Shown here piece by piece: positions 32,996-46,489 of a DNA stretch of 64,000 bases (within the stretch, counting starts at the first letter, position 1; every line of letters begins with the position of its first letter). Made by a program: the position numbers and the translations under genes. Under the pieces are notes generated by a model that saw nothing but the letters and a program-made list of their open reading frames with translations, did no database searches and was not told the origin of the DNA. The DNA is from Ostrinia nubilalis (lineage: Eukaryota; Arthropoda; Insecta; Lepidoptera; Crambidae), in NCBI RefSeq assembly GCF_963855985.1, contig NC_087100.1:8405001-8469000 (forward strand). Direction: 5' to 3'.

Positions 32996-35985
32996 CTGAA
33001 ACAAAGAGAATGAATTAATTGATGAGGATGTTCTCAGCGTTTAAATTAGCAGTGTTCAATTGTTCTCCATTACTTTCAGAGAGTTCGAACGTACCTACTA
33101 ATACTTCAACTATGCGAAAGCCTCGAGTAACTTAACCATGACTTGGAAAGAGTTTTCACAATAATTAGTCTCTAGCTCTCTCATGCTAATATTCCCTTCA
33201 GAATTTAATCACATGAAAGCGGAGATTTAAGAAAGCTATTTTACCCATTTTATAGGTACTTTTGTATTACACAAATAAGTTATAAAAAACCCTTGTTACA
33301 ACTATTAGTACAAATTAGGTAACTAGGTTTAATACTAATAGAAGGAGTTTATTGAGGATTGGTCAGTTAGTAGAAAAAAGGGAATTCCGAAAATTCTTTC
33401 ACATAAAAAAGGTCAGGTTCGCTCTTACACTGTTGAATAATGTCAGTAAGTTAATCCCCACTATGCGAAGTCATTTCAAGTCATATTTCTTAGAGAAAGT
33501 GACATCTACACACATTTATGTTTTCACATTTTAGAGACATAGTAGTCTACGTATACTTACGTACTGGCGCTAAGTACAGTAGAGACTTAGGTACTTATGT
33601 CTTAGACTTATGTACATTAGTCTACGTATATTTTATGTTATCTTGGACATAATTTTTAAATCAACCAATGCAGGGTCTGAAAATAAACGTGGTTATCAAA
33701 TTTCAAGCTGAATCTGAGTATCTTAAACTCGATAAAAATCGTAAAACATGCCTAAAAAATCTCATCCTACGTTCAACGCGAAATTTGATATAAAGTCAAG
33801 AATGTGGCTATTAAAAAATTAAGGACCGGAGTCGGAATGGCCGCAATATTTCTTAAGAGTCCGAACAATAAACATTTTATGGTTGTGAAGCTTTTTTAAA
33901 TCATTCTTTACCAGAAATATGTGGAGGTTAGAGACTCAGAAGTTTAAGTTTCAAAGGAATTTCTTTTATAAAAAAAATAATTACTACGATATACCTACTA
34001 CGTTTGAAAGTCAGAAAATAACTCTAATATCTAAAGCAATAACTCCACGTACCTACATTAGTAGGCTTAATAAGTAAGTATGTTTTTTTCTCAAGATCCT
34101 GTTCGCATTAATTTCAGTTTGTCTCGAAAGTAAGCTTCCAATTCTATAAAATCACACAAGATACGAGGCGTCTACATAGATTACTACGTATCTGGCGTTA
34201 TCATGAAATAAAATTTTGATAAACTAGCACATTACATATTTACATATAAAAACAATACCCTTTATTCGTTCCATTAGATCATCCATCAGCCCGCCTACAC
34301 CAAATGTTAAACGGCCATTTAAACTAATACTTGTGTATTTAACCTGCGCTAAAGCAAAATAAGTACAAATTGATGTTCAACAGTTTTGTTATCCACCCAC
34401 GTTACACCAAAACAATGTGAGCTACACTTTTCGACATGTTTCATGATGTGGGTTTGCGTTAAACTGTAATAATGTATTTTAGATATAGCTAAATTTTCTT
34501 TGTTTTAAATACAATCCATGTTTTGAAATCTCTGAGTAAAGTTAAAAGTCAAGAAGCTTTAAGTATGACCTACTACATCGTTTTCCTAGGTAGGGTTTTC
34601 CAGAGAGGATTGTTTCGATTGAACTTTTAGAAAAGAAATTGCTAACAACGATACATTATCGTATCAAGATCACGACCCACAAGATCATATAGCTATAACT
34701 GCTGTACAATACTAGATGTCCCCTATGTCCGAAATATCTTATTATAATCATAAACAACCAGAGGAGTTAATTAAAAGGCCGTTGTTGTAATTACCACGCT
34801 GCTGGGAAGGTAAACAAAGGGGCTATCTATTTGCGGACAACAACTAGCAGTAAATCCATTAAGCTGCGAGCCTGATGTTGCCGCGTAATCCCGGCTGCTC
34901 GTTACAATATTGGGAGTGACCCTCGCCGGCAACGCAACGGCTTTGATTGCCCCGCTTTGTGTTAGCGGCCCACGGCGCTATAGTTCAACCTAAAGACATA
35001 TCAGTGCTACTAGATAGGCTGTATTGTTCACTAAGTTTGTAGCACTTACCTATCAACAATACATATGGTTCCCAAGAGCAGCAGATGTGCCTCGACGACC
35101 GAGAAACTTAAGATTCAGACGTTCACATAATTTAACGAAACCGAAAAGTTAAATGTTGTCATACGTTCCATGCGCGTATTGCTTTCGTGATTAGAAATTA
35201 TTTTAAGTAACCGCCCACGCTCGCCTTGGGACAAAAGTTTCTCAGAACCACTTATCTAGTAATACATAGAAGTCTTTGGTTCACCCACATAACTTACGGC
35301 ACTATCTACTTCAGAGTTCAACTGCGGCATACATTATCCTCCCTAATTTATTGTGGTTATCTTATCCACCATCGGGACACGGATCCGGGGATTCTATTTT
35401 TATACCTATTTGAAAGCATATATACCCTAATTAATCCGGATAAAACTTAATGAAATGGTAAAGTTCCAGAATTGACAGTCGTTAAATTAACGTGATTCAC
35501 CTCGACTCTAGTTTTTCATTAAAAGTTAAGAAGTCAGTGTTTGTATTTTGTGCGAACTCACCTTAGGAAAACTTTTAGTGTGTTTCAGCAGCAATTTCAT
35601 TAGGTACGTACACACCTTCAAGGTGAATAAGTTGAAAGTCGTGGAAGCGATCGTATAAAAGGTTTTTGTAAAACAATCCCCCGAGAACGATAAATTATAT
35701 CCCAAGTTCAAAACAAATGGTGCTCACATTGTCTTCGTTGAAATGGAAAAACTAGACTCTTTGAATAAGACACTTGTCTAGGCCAGCAATAAATCATAGT
35801 GTTTTTCGCTTTATATGTATGTCGTCGGGTAAATTCTAACACCACATAAATCTAAATTTGCAGGGGAACGAAATAACTTTAATAAATACATTACAGTACT
35901 CGTACATGTACCTACTTGTATAAAATATAATATATTACTTATCATTCTGTTACTGATGGTCAATTTGTAAGTTTCAATTTGATGT
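32996..35985 (-). other. intron 1, exon-2-proximal part
   Basis: AT-rich. A moderately GC-rich block at about 34780-34985 ('ctgctgggaaggtaaacaaagg' to 'gcggcccacggcgctatag') stands out and could be a regulatory element. No repeat family or exon was recognised. Confidence 0.45.
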
Positions 35986-35998
35986 TACCTACCTATTC

Positions 35999-37274
35999 AA
36001 CCAAATGACAACAATACAGAAACTGAGCAGCCTACAACGGCTAGCCTGCATCACAGCAACCGGAGCACTATCAACGACACCAGGGGCTGCATTAAATGCT
36101 CTGCTTGATCTTATACCACTGCATATGCATGTGCAAAAAGAAGCCAAGCAGAGCACATATAGAATCTGCACCCGCACGAAAGTCAGATGGGCTTCTCAAA
36201 ATCTGATAAGACTCAAGGAATCAGTGCTTGAAAACAAACTTCTGTGCATGCCCAGTGACGACATGCATACGGAATGTAACTTCACCAAACTATATTCCGT
36301 AAACATACCTCCTAGAGACAAATGGCTAGAAGGCCAAATGTCATTTAAGGAAGGTAGTCACGTCTGGTACACGGACGGATCCAAAAAGGAAAATGATGTA
36401 GGTTGCGGGATCTACGGAGAGAGGCCTAAGCTCAAAGTTAGCCTAAACATGGGGACTGAAGCCTCAATCTTCCAAGCCGAAGTCTTTGCCATAAACAAAT
36501 GTGCAGAGATAAACTTGGAAAGGAGGCTCCGGGATCAACACATCTACATCAACTCAGACAGCCAAGCAGCACTGCTGGCCTTAAAATCCTTCGAATACAC
36601 GTCAAAACTGGTGCAAACATGCACCGAGACACTGAATGCACTGGGAAATACCAACAAAGTAACGCTTACATGGGTACCAGGACATTCGAATATAGAAGGA
36701 AACGAAGTAGCAGATGAACTCACCAGAGATGGAGCCGATAACCCTCAAATCGGCGTAGAACCGTTCTGTGGCATCACCAAACAACGAGCCACCACGCTAC
36801 TAACCGCCCTCTGCAAACAAGAGGCTATTGAGTGGTGGAAGTCTACATCGGGACAAAAACACTCAAAAGCACTCATTCAGGGATATAGCAACAAAGTAAC
36901 TAAGGAACTGCTAAAGTTCAAAAGATACAAAGCCTGTGCAGTGACTAGAATACTAACCGGCCACTGCAAACTAAACAAACACAAATCAAACATAAACATG
37001 ACCGAGGAAACTCTGTGCAGATTCTGCCATACAGAACAAGAAACGGCCATGCATGTTCTTTGCTCATGCGGCCCGCTTATGAGCAAAAGAAGTATCCATC
37101 TCGGGCGACACATCATGCACCCGGATGAGATAGCAGATATCACGCTCCAAAGAATCTGGAAATTTTTAGACTCAACGGGACTAAGCAGTGAACTCTAAAG
37201 ACAAGGGCTGCCACAATAGATCAAACCTGGTCGAGCTGGCGCAAATGAAGGCCCAAAACCAATAATAATAATAA
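35999..37274 (+). mobile_element. 5'-truncated RNase H LINE with 13-bp target duplication
   Basis: TACCTACCTATTC occurs immediately before (35986-35998) and immediately after (37275-37287) the element. The 3' end is an (AAT)n run (37261-37274). It contains the C-terminal part of the second ORF and a short 3' UTR. Simple-repeat tails plus RNase H fit the I/R1/LOA group of non-LTR elements (inference). Perfect duplications and an intact frame point to a recent insertion. Confidence 0.92.
36005..37198 (+). CDS. LINE ORF2 C-terminus: RNase H and zinc-knuckle
   Basis: 397 open codons, uninterrupted to a TAA/TAG-type stop. About residues 1-60 are the end of the reverse-transcriptase region (SSLQRLACITATGALSTTPG, ALNALLDLIPLH). 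RNase H follows with all acidic residues: VWYTDGSK, FQAEVFAI, INSDSQAAL and WVPGHSNIEGNEVADELT. The C-terminus carries a CxxC...H....C knuckle (CRFCHTEQETAMHVLCSC). The role is to degrade the RNA strand during target-primed reverse transcription. Palm and endonuclease domains are lost by 5' truncation, so it cannot move on its own. It lies antisense inside intron 1 of the stac-like gene; the first ATG is only the first in the surviving piece. Confidence 0.93.
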   Translation: MTTIQKLSSLQRLACITATGALSTTPGAALNALLDLIPLHMHVQKEAKQSTYRICTRTKVRWASQNLIRLKESVLENKLLCMPSDDMHTECNFTKLYSVNIPPRDKWLEGQMSFKEGSHVWYTDGSKKENDVGCGIYGERPKLKVSLNMGTEASIFQAEVFAINKCAEINLERRLRDQHIYINSDSQAALLALKSFEYTSKLVQTCTETLNALGNTNKVTLTWVPGHSNIEGNEVADELTRDGADNPQIGVEPFCGITKQRATTLLTALCKQEAIEWWKSTSGQKHSKALIQGYSNKVTKELLKFKRYKACAVTRILTGHCKLNKHKSNINMTEETLCRFCHTEQETAMHVLCSCGPLMSKRSIHLGRHIMHPDEIADITLQRIWKFLDSTGLSSEL

Positions 37275-37457
37275 TACCTACCTATTCCTTATTGACCAAA
37301 GCCATATAGGTATGCGATGCGACTTTCGATTCGCCAACTAATAACTTCAACTGTCATAAATGTTCACAAATTACTAACGTAGAGTTAGAACTTAAGCGAT
37401 GATAAATCGTTGACTGCAGAGAGAGTTAACGTATATTATAACGATTTCTAATCATTT

Positions 37458-38845
37458 AGTCCAGTCAATAAAGCATTATAGATGGAAAACTGTAGAACAC
37501 AATTTCTGACTTCAGGACTTTATTTAGACTAGTTAGGAGGTGAACATAGCGAAAGTCCCCGCCCTTAGCCCTTGAGCCGGCGGGGAGAGGGGGGTTTAAA
37601 GGTGCCACTTTTCGGTTTTTCGCTTAATCCTCGAAAACTATGCGTCCTAGTGACATGACTACTAAGAACCAAAAAAAGCATATTCAATTTGCTACAGGTG
37701 AGATAGTCAAGTTTTTCTATAAATTGTATAGTTTTCGCGGCATCTGCTCTAGAAGGTCTGTAATATTGGAAATTTTATTTTTGTCTTACATGTTTCCATC
37801 AGGAGAAAATCGACTAAATCAACATTGAGCTAATATTCTAGACATGCGGGAGCATGTTAAGCCTAGTTCCAGGGAGGGGACTGCACCGTGCGTATATTTA
37901 GACGAACCAATTGGAGCCACTTTTGACTCCTCATCACTCAAAAAGTACAGTGCATTAACACTTCAAATTTGGCTCATGTGTTGAGACTTGCAAGATAAAT
38001 ATCAGCTTCAAATTTCATAAATATACCTCAAACTGTTCTTTAGGTATTGACGTCTAAAAATCTACATGGCTGACCTATAAGACCAAATTCTAACCACTTC
38101 CAGATGACCTCGAAGGTTCAAATTTGGCATCCAGATAGGTAGTTGTGTAAATACAAAGGAACAAATAAAAAACCAGTAAATTTTAACATTTCACAGGTGA
38201 TAGATAGATTTTAGTGGCTTAATGTCGATTTTTGAACGTCAATACCTAAATAACCGTTTGATGTATATTTATGAAATTTGAAGCTGATGTTTATCTTGCA
38301 AGTCTCAACACATGAGCCTAATTTGAAGTGTTAATGCACAGTGCTTTTTGAGTGATGAGGAGTCAAAAGTGGCTCCAATTAGTTCGTCTAAATATACGCA
38401 CGATGCAGTCCCCTCCCTGGAACTAGGCTTAACATGCTCCCGCATGTCTATAGTGTTTGCTCAATGTTGATTTAGTCGATTTTCTCCTGATAGGAACATG
38501 TAAGACAAAAATAAAATTTCCAATTTTACAGACCTTCTAGATAGAGCAGATGCCGCAAAAACTATACAAGATATAGAAAAACTTGACGGTCTCGCCTGTA
38601 GCAAATTGAATAAGCTTTTTTTGGTTCATAGTAGTCATGTCCCTAGGACGCATAGTTTCCGAGGATTAAGCGAAAAACCGAAAAGTGGTACCTTTAAACC
38701 CCCCTCTCCCCGCCGGCTCAAGGGCTAAGAGCAGGGACTTTTGCTATGTTCACCACCTAACTAGGCTAAATACAGTCCCGAGGTCAGAAATTGTGTTCCA
38801 CGGATTTCTCTCTACACCGTCGTTAAGGCATTCATTGACTGGACT
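37458..38845. repeat. 1.4-kb palindromic foldback element
   Basis: Left half 37458-38065 and right half 38225-38845 are inverted copies around a loop of about 160 bp. Matching blocks include 'agtccagtcaat', 'gtgaacatagc', 'agcccttgagccggcgggga', 'acatgcgggagcatgttaag' and 'ggctccaatt', with indels near the outer ends. There is no coding region and no clear target duplication. The outermost 90 bp pair less well, so the true ends may be at 37528-37540 and 38752-38765 (CTAGTTAGG...). Confidence 0.88.
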
Positions 38846-39825
38846 AATTCTCTTTTTTCCACAACGTGTGAAAGTTTTCATCCACTTCGTATTTTCTACT
38901 CCTGAGTTCAACCTATTTGCTAGTGCCAGTAGGTATGATGACTGTTTTTTCATTGACATAGATAAAAGATTGTCGTCTTAGATTTATTAACTATTTTAAT
39001 TCTGATCGTATATAGTCTTTTCGTATTTCTAACCGTATTAATAAAGTTAGTAACACATGAAATAGCATCGTATAAACGTGAAAAATTACAATACTTTAAA
39101 GTTAGCTCCTAAGTTCACAACAAATGACTCTTGTTTGGTGAAGTTGCTTTTTTATTTTCAAATAACAAAAAGATAAGAATCTCTTTAATGGAGTCAACTT
39201 TTGTCAAAAGATACTAGAAGTTAAGGTCTGCCAATTCAAGTTTCTATGAAAGGCACCTAAGGTACTGTTACTCGTATATTTTTAAGAAGTTTATTTCTGT
39301 TAAACTGCCTGACTTTAAAAATATCTTCATAATTAGTTAAGTGGCATCGTTGAAGTCCCAGAAGGTATAAATATACCTAAGTAATGAAAACACTGTGTTG
39401 TAAAAATATATTTAGTTTTAGACTGCACAACGTTATCTTGTTTGTTAGTAGTACATAGTGTTAGGAATTTAGGCAAGGAGATATTGAGAGCATCATGATA
39501 ACATTGATTAATTAAATTCATAAGTTTTAATTAGCATAACCAACCGATCAAACTTTACGGATGTTTAGTTCCAATGGCGGAAGTTATGCAAAACAAACAT
39601 AGATACATTAACTTTTAGTAGAGTATGATCAAGAGTTTAGCCCAACAGCAGGCGAAGAGTTCCAATACAGAGATAGTTATGTTCTAGTTCTATTACTTCA
39701 ATAATATTACCTAGGTATTCATATTTCGTAGACCTTATTGCCTAACATCTTTTTTATTCAATTCTCGTAGCAGATAATGTAAACTAGTGAGTATTTCTAG
39801 GTATATCATAGAGAAACGGGTATCT

Positions 39826-40058
39826 CTAACAAGTTTGGACGTCCCTCTGTAGCTCAAATAAACAATACCAATCCCCTAGGCGATGTAGGCTTTCCTTGAA
39901 TTCGTGAATTTCTATCGCAGACATAGATCCTTTGTAAGACTGTTCAACAGCCGAAAGCGAGGATCTTTTTGCCTGTGATATTTCAAACCTAACTGATATC
40001 AGATAAGTGCCGTCTTCTAACGTAATCACAGGTAGGCCCTTCACTTCGTAGGTGTCTA
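39826..40058 (-). other. exon-like open frame of unknown identity
   Basis: The frame is open for about 77 codons: SLDTYEVKGLPVITLEDGTY, LISVRFEISQAKRS ... LGDWYCLFELQRDVQTC, stop. It reads like protein, not like translated AT-rich intron (balanced composition, GTYLISVRFEIS strand-like), and 'gagcgatag' just upstream would serve as an acceptor. There is no in-frame ATG near its start. It may be a relic of a host gene or transposon, or a nested gene's last exon. I do not recognise the family. Confidence 0.25.
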
Positions 40059-40908
40059 AGCTCTATCGCTCGGCAGATGAATCAAACTACGTTATAAAAC
40101 GTGTTTTTATCTTTTTTCTGTGAGCTGTAACGTTGCCTGTTTCAGACTTTATGAAGCTAAGGATGACTCGATCTTAATGGAAATTTCACGCAATCTATAC
40201 TAATATTATAAAGTTTGTTTGATTTTTGTTCGGTTGAACGCGCTTAGTATCTCAGGAACTTAGGTACAGGAGTTATGTATAATAATAATAAAACTTAAGC
40301 GATGAACTCCGGTTTTAATTGTGTTGGATAGCTTTATAAGGATATGATGCGAAAACTGAAAAGAATATTCAAATTATTTTTAAGCGTACCAAGGTGCAGG
40401 CACTACTAGTAAATTATAAAGGTTAAGTGCCTAGTCATCTACTTGTAGGTATATACGGTATGTATAAATTCATCAATCCATTGTGTCGTAAAATAATAAA
40501 TACTTACTGGTATCTACTTGTGTTACATAAATATTTCAGCATTAATTACTTTGGTCGGGAAACCCTTTGGCAGAGCTTCAACAAAAGCTCTCAGAGACAC
40601 ATGCGATCGCAATTTTACAATTTGCGGTTTCTTTGTAGCGCGATATGTAGATTTAAATGGTTTAGTTGCTCGTATTAATGCGATACGGGCTTACTCTCGT
40701 AATTGGGATTAAGCCAACTACGTTATCATTGTGCTTGCCTTTAATTGTAATTACATTAATGGGATTGAGATTTGAAGCGAGTGCGAGATGTGTACCAGAT
40801 TCGATTTCGTTTATATGATTCACATACATTTAGGATAATTAACCTAATATAAATATTCCATAACTTCCCCAAATTGACCTAAGTATTTCAATTTGTTTGT
40901 GAGCCTAT

Positions 40909-41076
40909 CACACATATGCACAAACATTACTATGAGGTATCACAGTGCGCGTGGACGCACAGGGTCCCAAAAACCTATTCTTAAACTATACTTGAGTTGG
41001 GGAGTGACACACACGAACCAATCACAGAGCTCTTCAACGCTGTGCGTTCGACTTCGCATAGCGTATCTTCGCATGT
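40909..41076. mobile_element. decayed MITE of the CACCCGTATTCAC Harbinger family
   Basis: The left end 'cacacatatgcacaaacatta' and the following 'cacagtgcgcgtgg...agggtcccaaaaacctattc' match the complement of the right end of the 45496 element. It then passes to 'gaaccaatcacagagctct' and 'acttcgcatagcgtatct', matching the complement of that element's left end. So it holds both ends with the interior deleted. Confidence 0.65.
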
Positions 41077-44000
41077 TAATCCTCCCAAGTTTATCTAAAA
41101 TTCATCAAAATTCATTAGGCAGATGAAATGTAACAAACAGACATACAGAGCTGTTTTGTTATTTTCACGTTTATAATAGGTACGCATAATACATATTTCG
41201 TACCTATGGATATTTCAATTTAAATCGGGTTAAAGGCTTCGTGGAACACAACTATGCCTACCCTAATACACAAACAAATCGCATTGTTACGGAAATTCGT
41301 GAAACCAAGTTAGAAATGTAGAGTTGCGTGTTTTAAACTGAAAGTTCACAGGGTAACAGTGACAAATCATGGCGGCCAGGGCGCAGTGATAACGACGCCG
41401 CGTGCTCGTTTTGTATTAGTACAACCATTTATACACCACAGGAACCCTTGCCCTGTCTATAGAGCCGCAATTCTACTTCCACTTTTAAGCTGAAAGCATT
41501 GTTGGAACCAATATCTAGAGCGACTTTGAAGATTTTTTTTTGTAGATTTTAAAACACACTCTTTCCTTTAAAGTATTTTGATTAAGTACTTATTTACTTA
41601 ATTCAGTTCCTACATGTCCTCAAATGTAGGCAGGGACTACTCATTGCTGTTTTCGGGCGCCGTTTAACCTTTAACCGTGCGTCTTTAAGTACCTAAAATA
41701 GGCATTAGTTAATAGTTATGTCAGAGTAACAATTTATATTTCGTTGTTTATAACTTTGTCCTGAAGGTAATTAAAGCTAATTAAGTACCACTTCTACGAT
41801 CGATTATAACAACAAAGGGTGCTGGTTCTGTTCTCTGCCGCGAAAAGCAAACAACTGGTTTTGCTATTAATCTAAGTATTTGACTTAGAATTGAACTAAT
41901 GTACTGCAACAGCGCAAGATTAATAATACAGCCGCTCGGTTGTAAGTTCAATGTTTCAGGGATACAAGTTACCTACCTACTCGTATACTCAGTAATATAG
42001 TCATAGTCTTACCTCCCTATAGTTAGTCATTAAAAATGAATTCATAAACAAATGAATTACATTAAAAACTCTTTTATAACCAATCTATTTTAAACCCATT
42101 ACGTAATTTTCAACAAACTAACAGCAAGTAGGTAGACAGTCAATTCGTTAGAATTATTCAATTAGTGGAACATTTGGAAGCGATGTTGAAGACTAAACTG
42201 GCTTTTCTCTTTCAATTAATTTTTTGCGCCGCTACAATTTTCGCCGAGTTGGTAACACAATTTCGTTTTGATGCAAACAAGCGAGGAAACAATATTTGAT
42301 TTCGTACAAAAATAAAAGCGTTTTAAATTAACATCGAGCTTCATATTAAATTATGGTGCCTAAATCATCAGTGCTCTTGTTTTGTTTAGCATAAATAAGC
42401 TTTTTTTGGGTTTAAGCACCATTCTAATATTATGGGTAAACAAGGCAGGTGTATTATTTTCTAAGACTCTATTTAGAACCTCAACCGTTTAATTGAAGAG
42501 CCCTCAAAAGTATTTAGTCTCCATGTTAATGTACTTTCGTTTAAATGTTGGTAACACTACAGAAATTTATGATTTAACATCAGTCCAAAGTTATAATTAT
42601 AGGATTCTTGTTTCTATAACCGTTACAGACGTCATAGGTACCCCATTAATCATTAAGAGTTAAAGTATAGAGTTAAGGTTCACAGACACACCGCATGATC
42701 CAAAAAAATTTTTGTATTATTATGCAGTCACAACGTATAAAAAATCAAAGACAATCAAGCTAGTATTTAAGACAATTAATAACAGTGAAAATTACTTCTA
42801 AACTTCTACTTTTCCACCAGAATTTTACTAATAAAATTACACTCTTTTCTTATTTTGAAGTTAAGTCCAAATTGAATAAATTGCTAACTCGCCTCTAAAA
42901 TTACCAGCTAATCGCAGTATTTAAAATAAATAAAATGAACAAAACTAAGCTGTCATTACAGTCGCCGCAGCCACATTATAAAACGAATTACAAAACAATC
43001 TCTTAAGACAAGACTCGGCTTCCTGGGCCCATTTAATTAAGGCCGCCTGTGTCCTTCTCAGACTTTGTAAATAAAGTTTCATATAAATCGTTACGTCGCC
43101 GCCACCCGTTGCTCCTTATTACACTGCCTTTATTTCGCCCCGAAAATTCTATGGAGCTACGATTTTACTCCAATCAAAATCACTCTTCCTACAGGTATTT
43201 TACGTTGATGAAATACTCGTATTTTGCCATCTGCCCCCATTTTTATGTCAAGTAAATTGATCGAAAGATGGGAAATTGAAATGTTTTATTCGACAGGAAC
43301 AAAACGTAAACGGTGGCCATGTTGTGATGCTTTGAGCACGAGATTCGCGGAAACATCACGACCTTACAATGCTAATATTTAGATTGATAATGGTCTGTGT
43401 ACATTTTCTCAACACAATTAAAGATCATTCTTGCTAATTGAAAAATATACAGAAGCGATAGCCAATTTTGTAATTTACTTAACTTACAGAAAAATTCAAC
43501 TTTAAACAACTATCTATAAAATATTTCAGCTATTACCATAAGTGGGTAAGTAACATACTTAGTTTATAGAAAGTCCTATTTCAACCCTATTTTTGGACGA
43601 TGAACATAGCTGTGTGATGATCACTGTTCACCTGCAATGTTTCCTCTGCCGTTTAATTTTAGACCTTATGTGAAGTATTTTTTACTTCTTCACAAATCTG
43701 AGTTTATTTTGAAGCGGGGTTGAAATTAGTGCCGTTTTTGGTCAGTGAATTTTAATCCGGAGCATAAGCGCAGCAGAATATTTGAAACAACCAACGTGCA
43801 GCGCATTGAAGCACGTAAACATGCACAAAGTTTATAAGTAATACGTCCTAATGATGCTTATTTAGAAGCAAACTCTTCACACGAATGCAAATGAAGTCTG
43901 CACATGACATGTTTATTTTTCATGAATATTTCTGAAAATCACATTCCAAATTAGTAAAATTAGTAAATTGTATCAACGAATACGTGTACAACTTCACGGC

Positions 44001-45770
44001 TTCACGGCATAGGGCCTAGTAACATTTTTTTTATGCAAAATACACTAAGTACTGCACAACTAATGTAAGACGCGACAGTTTTTATCTTGATCTTACGTTG
44101 TCGACTTCACCTACAAATCTACAGTCATTATTTCAAAAACAACATTTACATTCACGGCTGCCTTTCAGAATGTTGCGTAGATGTTACACCACGTTTGAGA
44201 ATAGTCGAACAACTTAGCAAAAGCCTCAGACCCCTTTGGGGAATCCTTTCGGGTTAAAAACGGCCGTTACACTTTTCTTAACGGCCAAAGTTTATTCCCT
44301 GGCGTAAAAAGAGTTAAATATCGATATTTCATGATTTGACGGAGTAGATCGCCCCTTTTAGTATTAGTGCCCTGTTTAAAAACTTGAAATACATAAACTA
44401 TAGTGGCTGTATCATAAAATGTAACCATAATCTTTTAGGTCAAAAACTGAGGGAAACAAAATAACTCTTCGGCCCGCGTCGTAACGCTACGAATTATTTA
44501 GTCGCATATCCTTCTCAATATTATACCTCTTAAAAACTGACATATAAGTTGTATCATACATAATTCATGAGCTACATCCGTTGATATCGTCCTAAGAAGG
44601 TTACTATTATTCTCAGGAGATTTGATAACCCTATTTTAATCGATCGATAAAATATCAAAATGATCTACGTTCCCAGTAGTGGCTGTGTATCAGCGCTTCT
44701 TTCAAGCCATGCATCATTTACTGACAAAATAGTGGATCCTTGCGGAGTAAAGGTATTGATACATTATAGTCTTGTGCTGAGCTGAGAACACTCTATTTTC
44801 TAACATGTGATTTTGTTATGAATTTATACTGTAACAAAAAGTGCGCTATGGTGTTATATCTCTATAATTAGTGTTGTAAGGTACATTCTATAATAGCTGC
44901 CTGATTTTAGTTAGCGTTTTCGATACTAATTTGCAACAACACTTATATTACTTACCTACCTACATCTCTGTTTTAATCCTAAGCTATGATTAAATAGTAA
45001 AAGTGAAATTTAAGGTTTACAAACATAAGGATGCATTAGATTTTGCATATCTTTTAATATTATAATTTTGAAAGGGAAGTTAACATCTATAAAGTTCTGG
45101 TGCGGACTGAAAACAAATTAAAGTGACCGCTGAGTATGTCCGAGCGCGCGTCAAAGTTAAGCGGCTTACAAAATTTTTATATGAAAGTTTTAGTAACCTA
45201 TGCATCCTCATTTCAAAACTGGAGATTCTGAAAAGATAAAATTCGTGCTTGTAAAAAGTAAGTCCTACATTTTATTAATTATGAAATGTGCCGCGTGACC
45301 GCAACTTTGAATCTGCGACTGACAGAATTAAACCCTTTTATGAAAGCAATTATAGCACCAATTGTTATGGGGTGGGTTACCCAGGGAATCCAGCATTAGA
45401 ACAACATTAGATGCTAACGTAATAAGACAAGACCATAATCTAAGACCTTTTTCGGTTTGTAGTTATACAGTCTGATAAACAACAACTTATACTTACACCC
45501 GTATTCACAAACGATACTTACCTATGCAAAGCAGCAACGCTATGCGAAATGAGACATTTCTCAATGCGTTCCATATGACAAGCCTTTCAATTCATAAACA
45601 ATACTTAAACGACCCTTGACTATGCAAAATCAGAGTGTAGAATAGAGTTCTGTGATTGGTTCGCTTATGTTACGCACTTCACTTCGCTAACTGACATGAC
45701 ATTCCTGTCATTCAAACGGTGCAACGGTTTTTATGTGTCGTTATTTTGTGGATTTGTGAATTAAATAAAT

Positions 45771-46489
45771 ATGGATAAAACTACAACTATCAGGTTAGTA
45801 TGAATACTTCGATTAATAATAATAGTGAAAATCATGTTTCAATCATTATTTTTCAGATAAAAAAAGCTGCCGTTTTCTTCTTCCGAAAGAGAGCTGCTGA
45901 TTGTAGCTTAATAAGAGAAAGGCCTATTATTGAAGACAAGCATATTATTATCCTCTCTAAAATATCGAGTTGACGAAGCAGGCCTGGGAAACTCTAACAG
46001 TGGCGTACAATTCTGAACCATATTTTATCTTTCACAAAGGCTCACACATCAACTGAAAAGCTGCTGGAATAATTTAAAGACCCAAAGAATGAAAGAACTT
46101 TCTCAGGAATCAATCAAACGTTCTCAACACCCACTAGTAAGTAATGTTTTTAAAATATATAGAACGTAGATTTATGAGGAATAACTAAGCAGAATATACT
46201 CAAAGGAATTAAATTCATAATTTGCTTTTCAGGTATCAAGAAATTAAGATTAGTAGTAGCAAGAATGAAGATTAAGACAGAAACAAGAATCAAACGCACC
46301 ACATTGAATAATATACAACAAGACCAGGCTTTGCACGAGTTGGGGCTACAAAGAGAAAAAATATTGAAAGAAAGAGAAAATAATTTGTTAGAACATGAAA
46401 AAAAGATTTATGATTTACCTACAAATACCTACAAAATCAAAAAAAATCAAAATCAAAAATATTTATTCAGTTTAGACCACAAGTGGTAG
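45771..46489 (+). pseudogene. Harbinger Myb/SANT-like gene, copy 1, decayed
   Basis: Putative exons are 45771-45793, 45857-46136 and 46233 onward, with GT/AG borders. Exon 2 holds, across frameshifts, the blocks LPFSSSERELLI, RPIIEDK, AWETLTVAYNS and LKSCWNNLKTQRMKELSQES, the usual Myb/SANT-like trihelix pattern of Harbinger DNA-binding proteins. Exon 3 codes the C-terminal coiled-coil tail LHELGLQREKILKERENNLL, which then diverges (PTNTYKIKKNQN...) because of the 80-bp insertion. Stops and frameshifts make it non-functional. Confidence 0.75.

Larger units (their letters stand above)
38846..45495 (-). other. intron 1, middle part
   Basis: Contents recognised: an exon-like frame at 39826-40055, a short retroposon-like piece 'ctatactaatattataaag' at about 40197, a decayed Harbinger MITE at 40909-41076 and a retroposon-like tail at about 41121-41180 ('aacaaacagacatacagag'). 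The remainder is AT-rich without recognisable structure, apart from a small hairpin 'gtgaagtattttttacttcttcac' at about 43670. Confidence 0.45.

Noticed and set aside
32060..33018. Several plus-strand frames over exons 2 and 3
   Set aside because: Antisense shadows of GC-rich exons; the minus-strand frame joins correctly to the rest of the gene.
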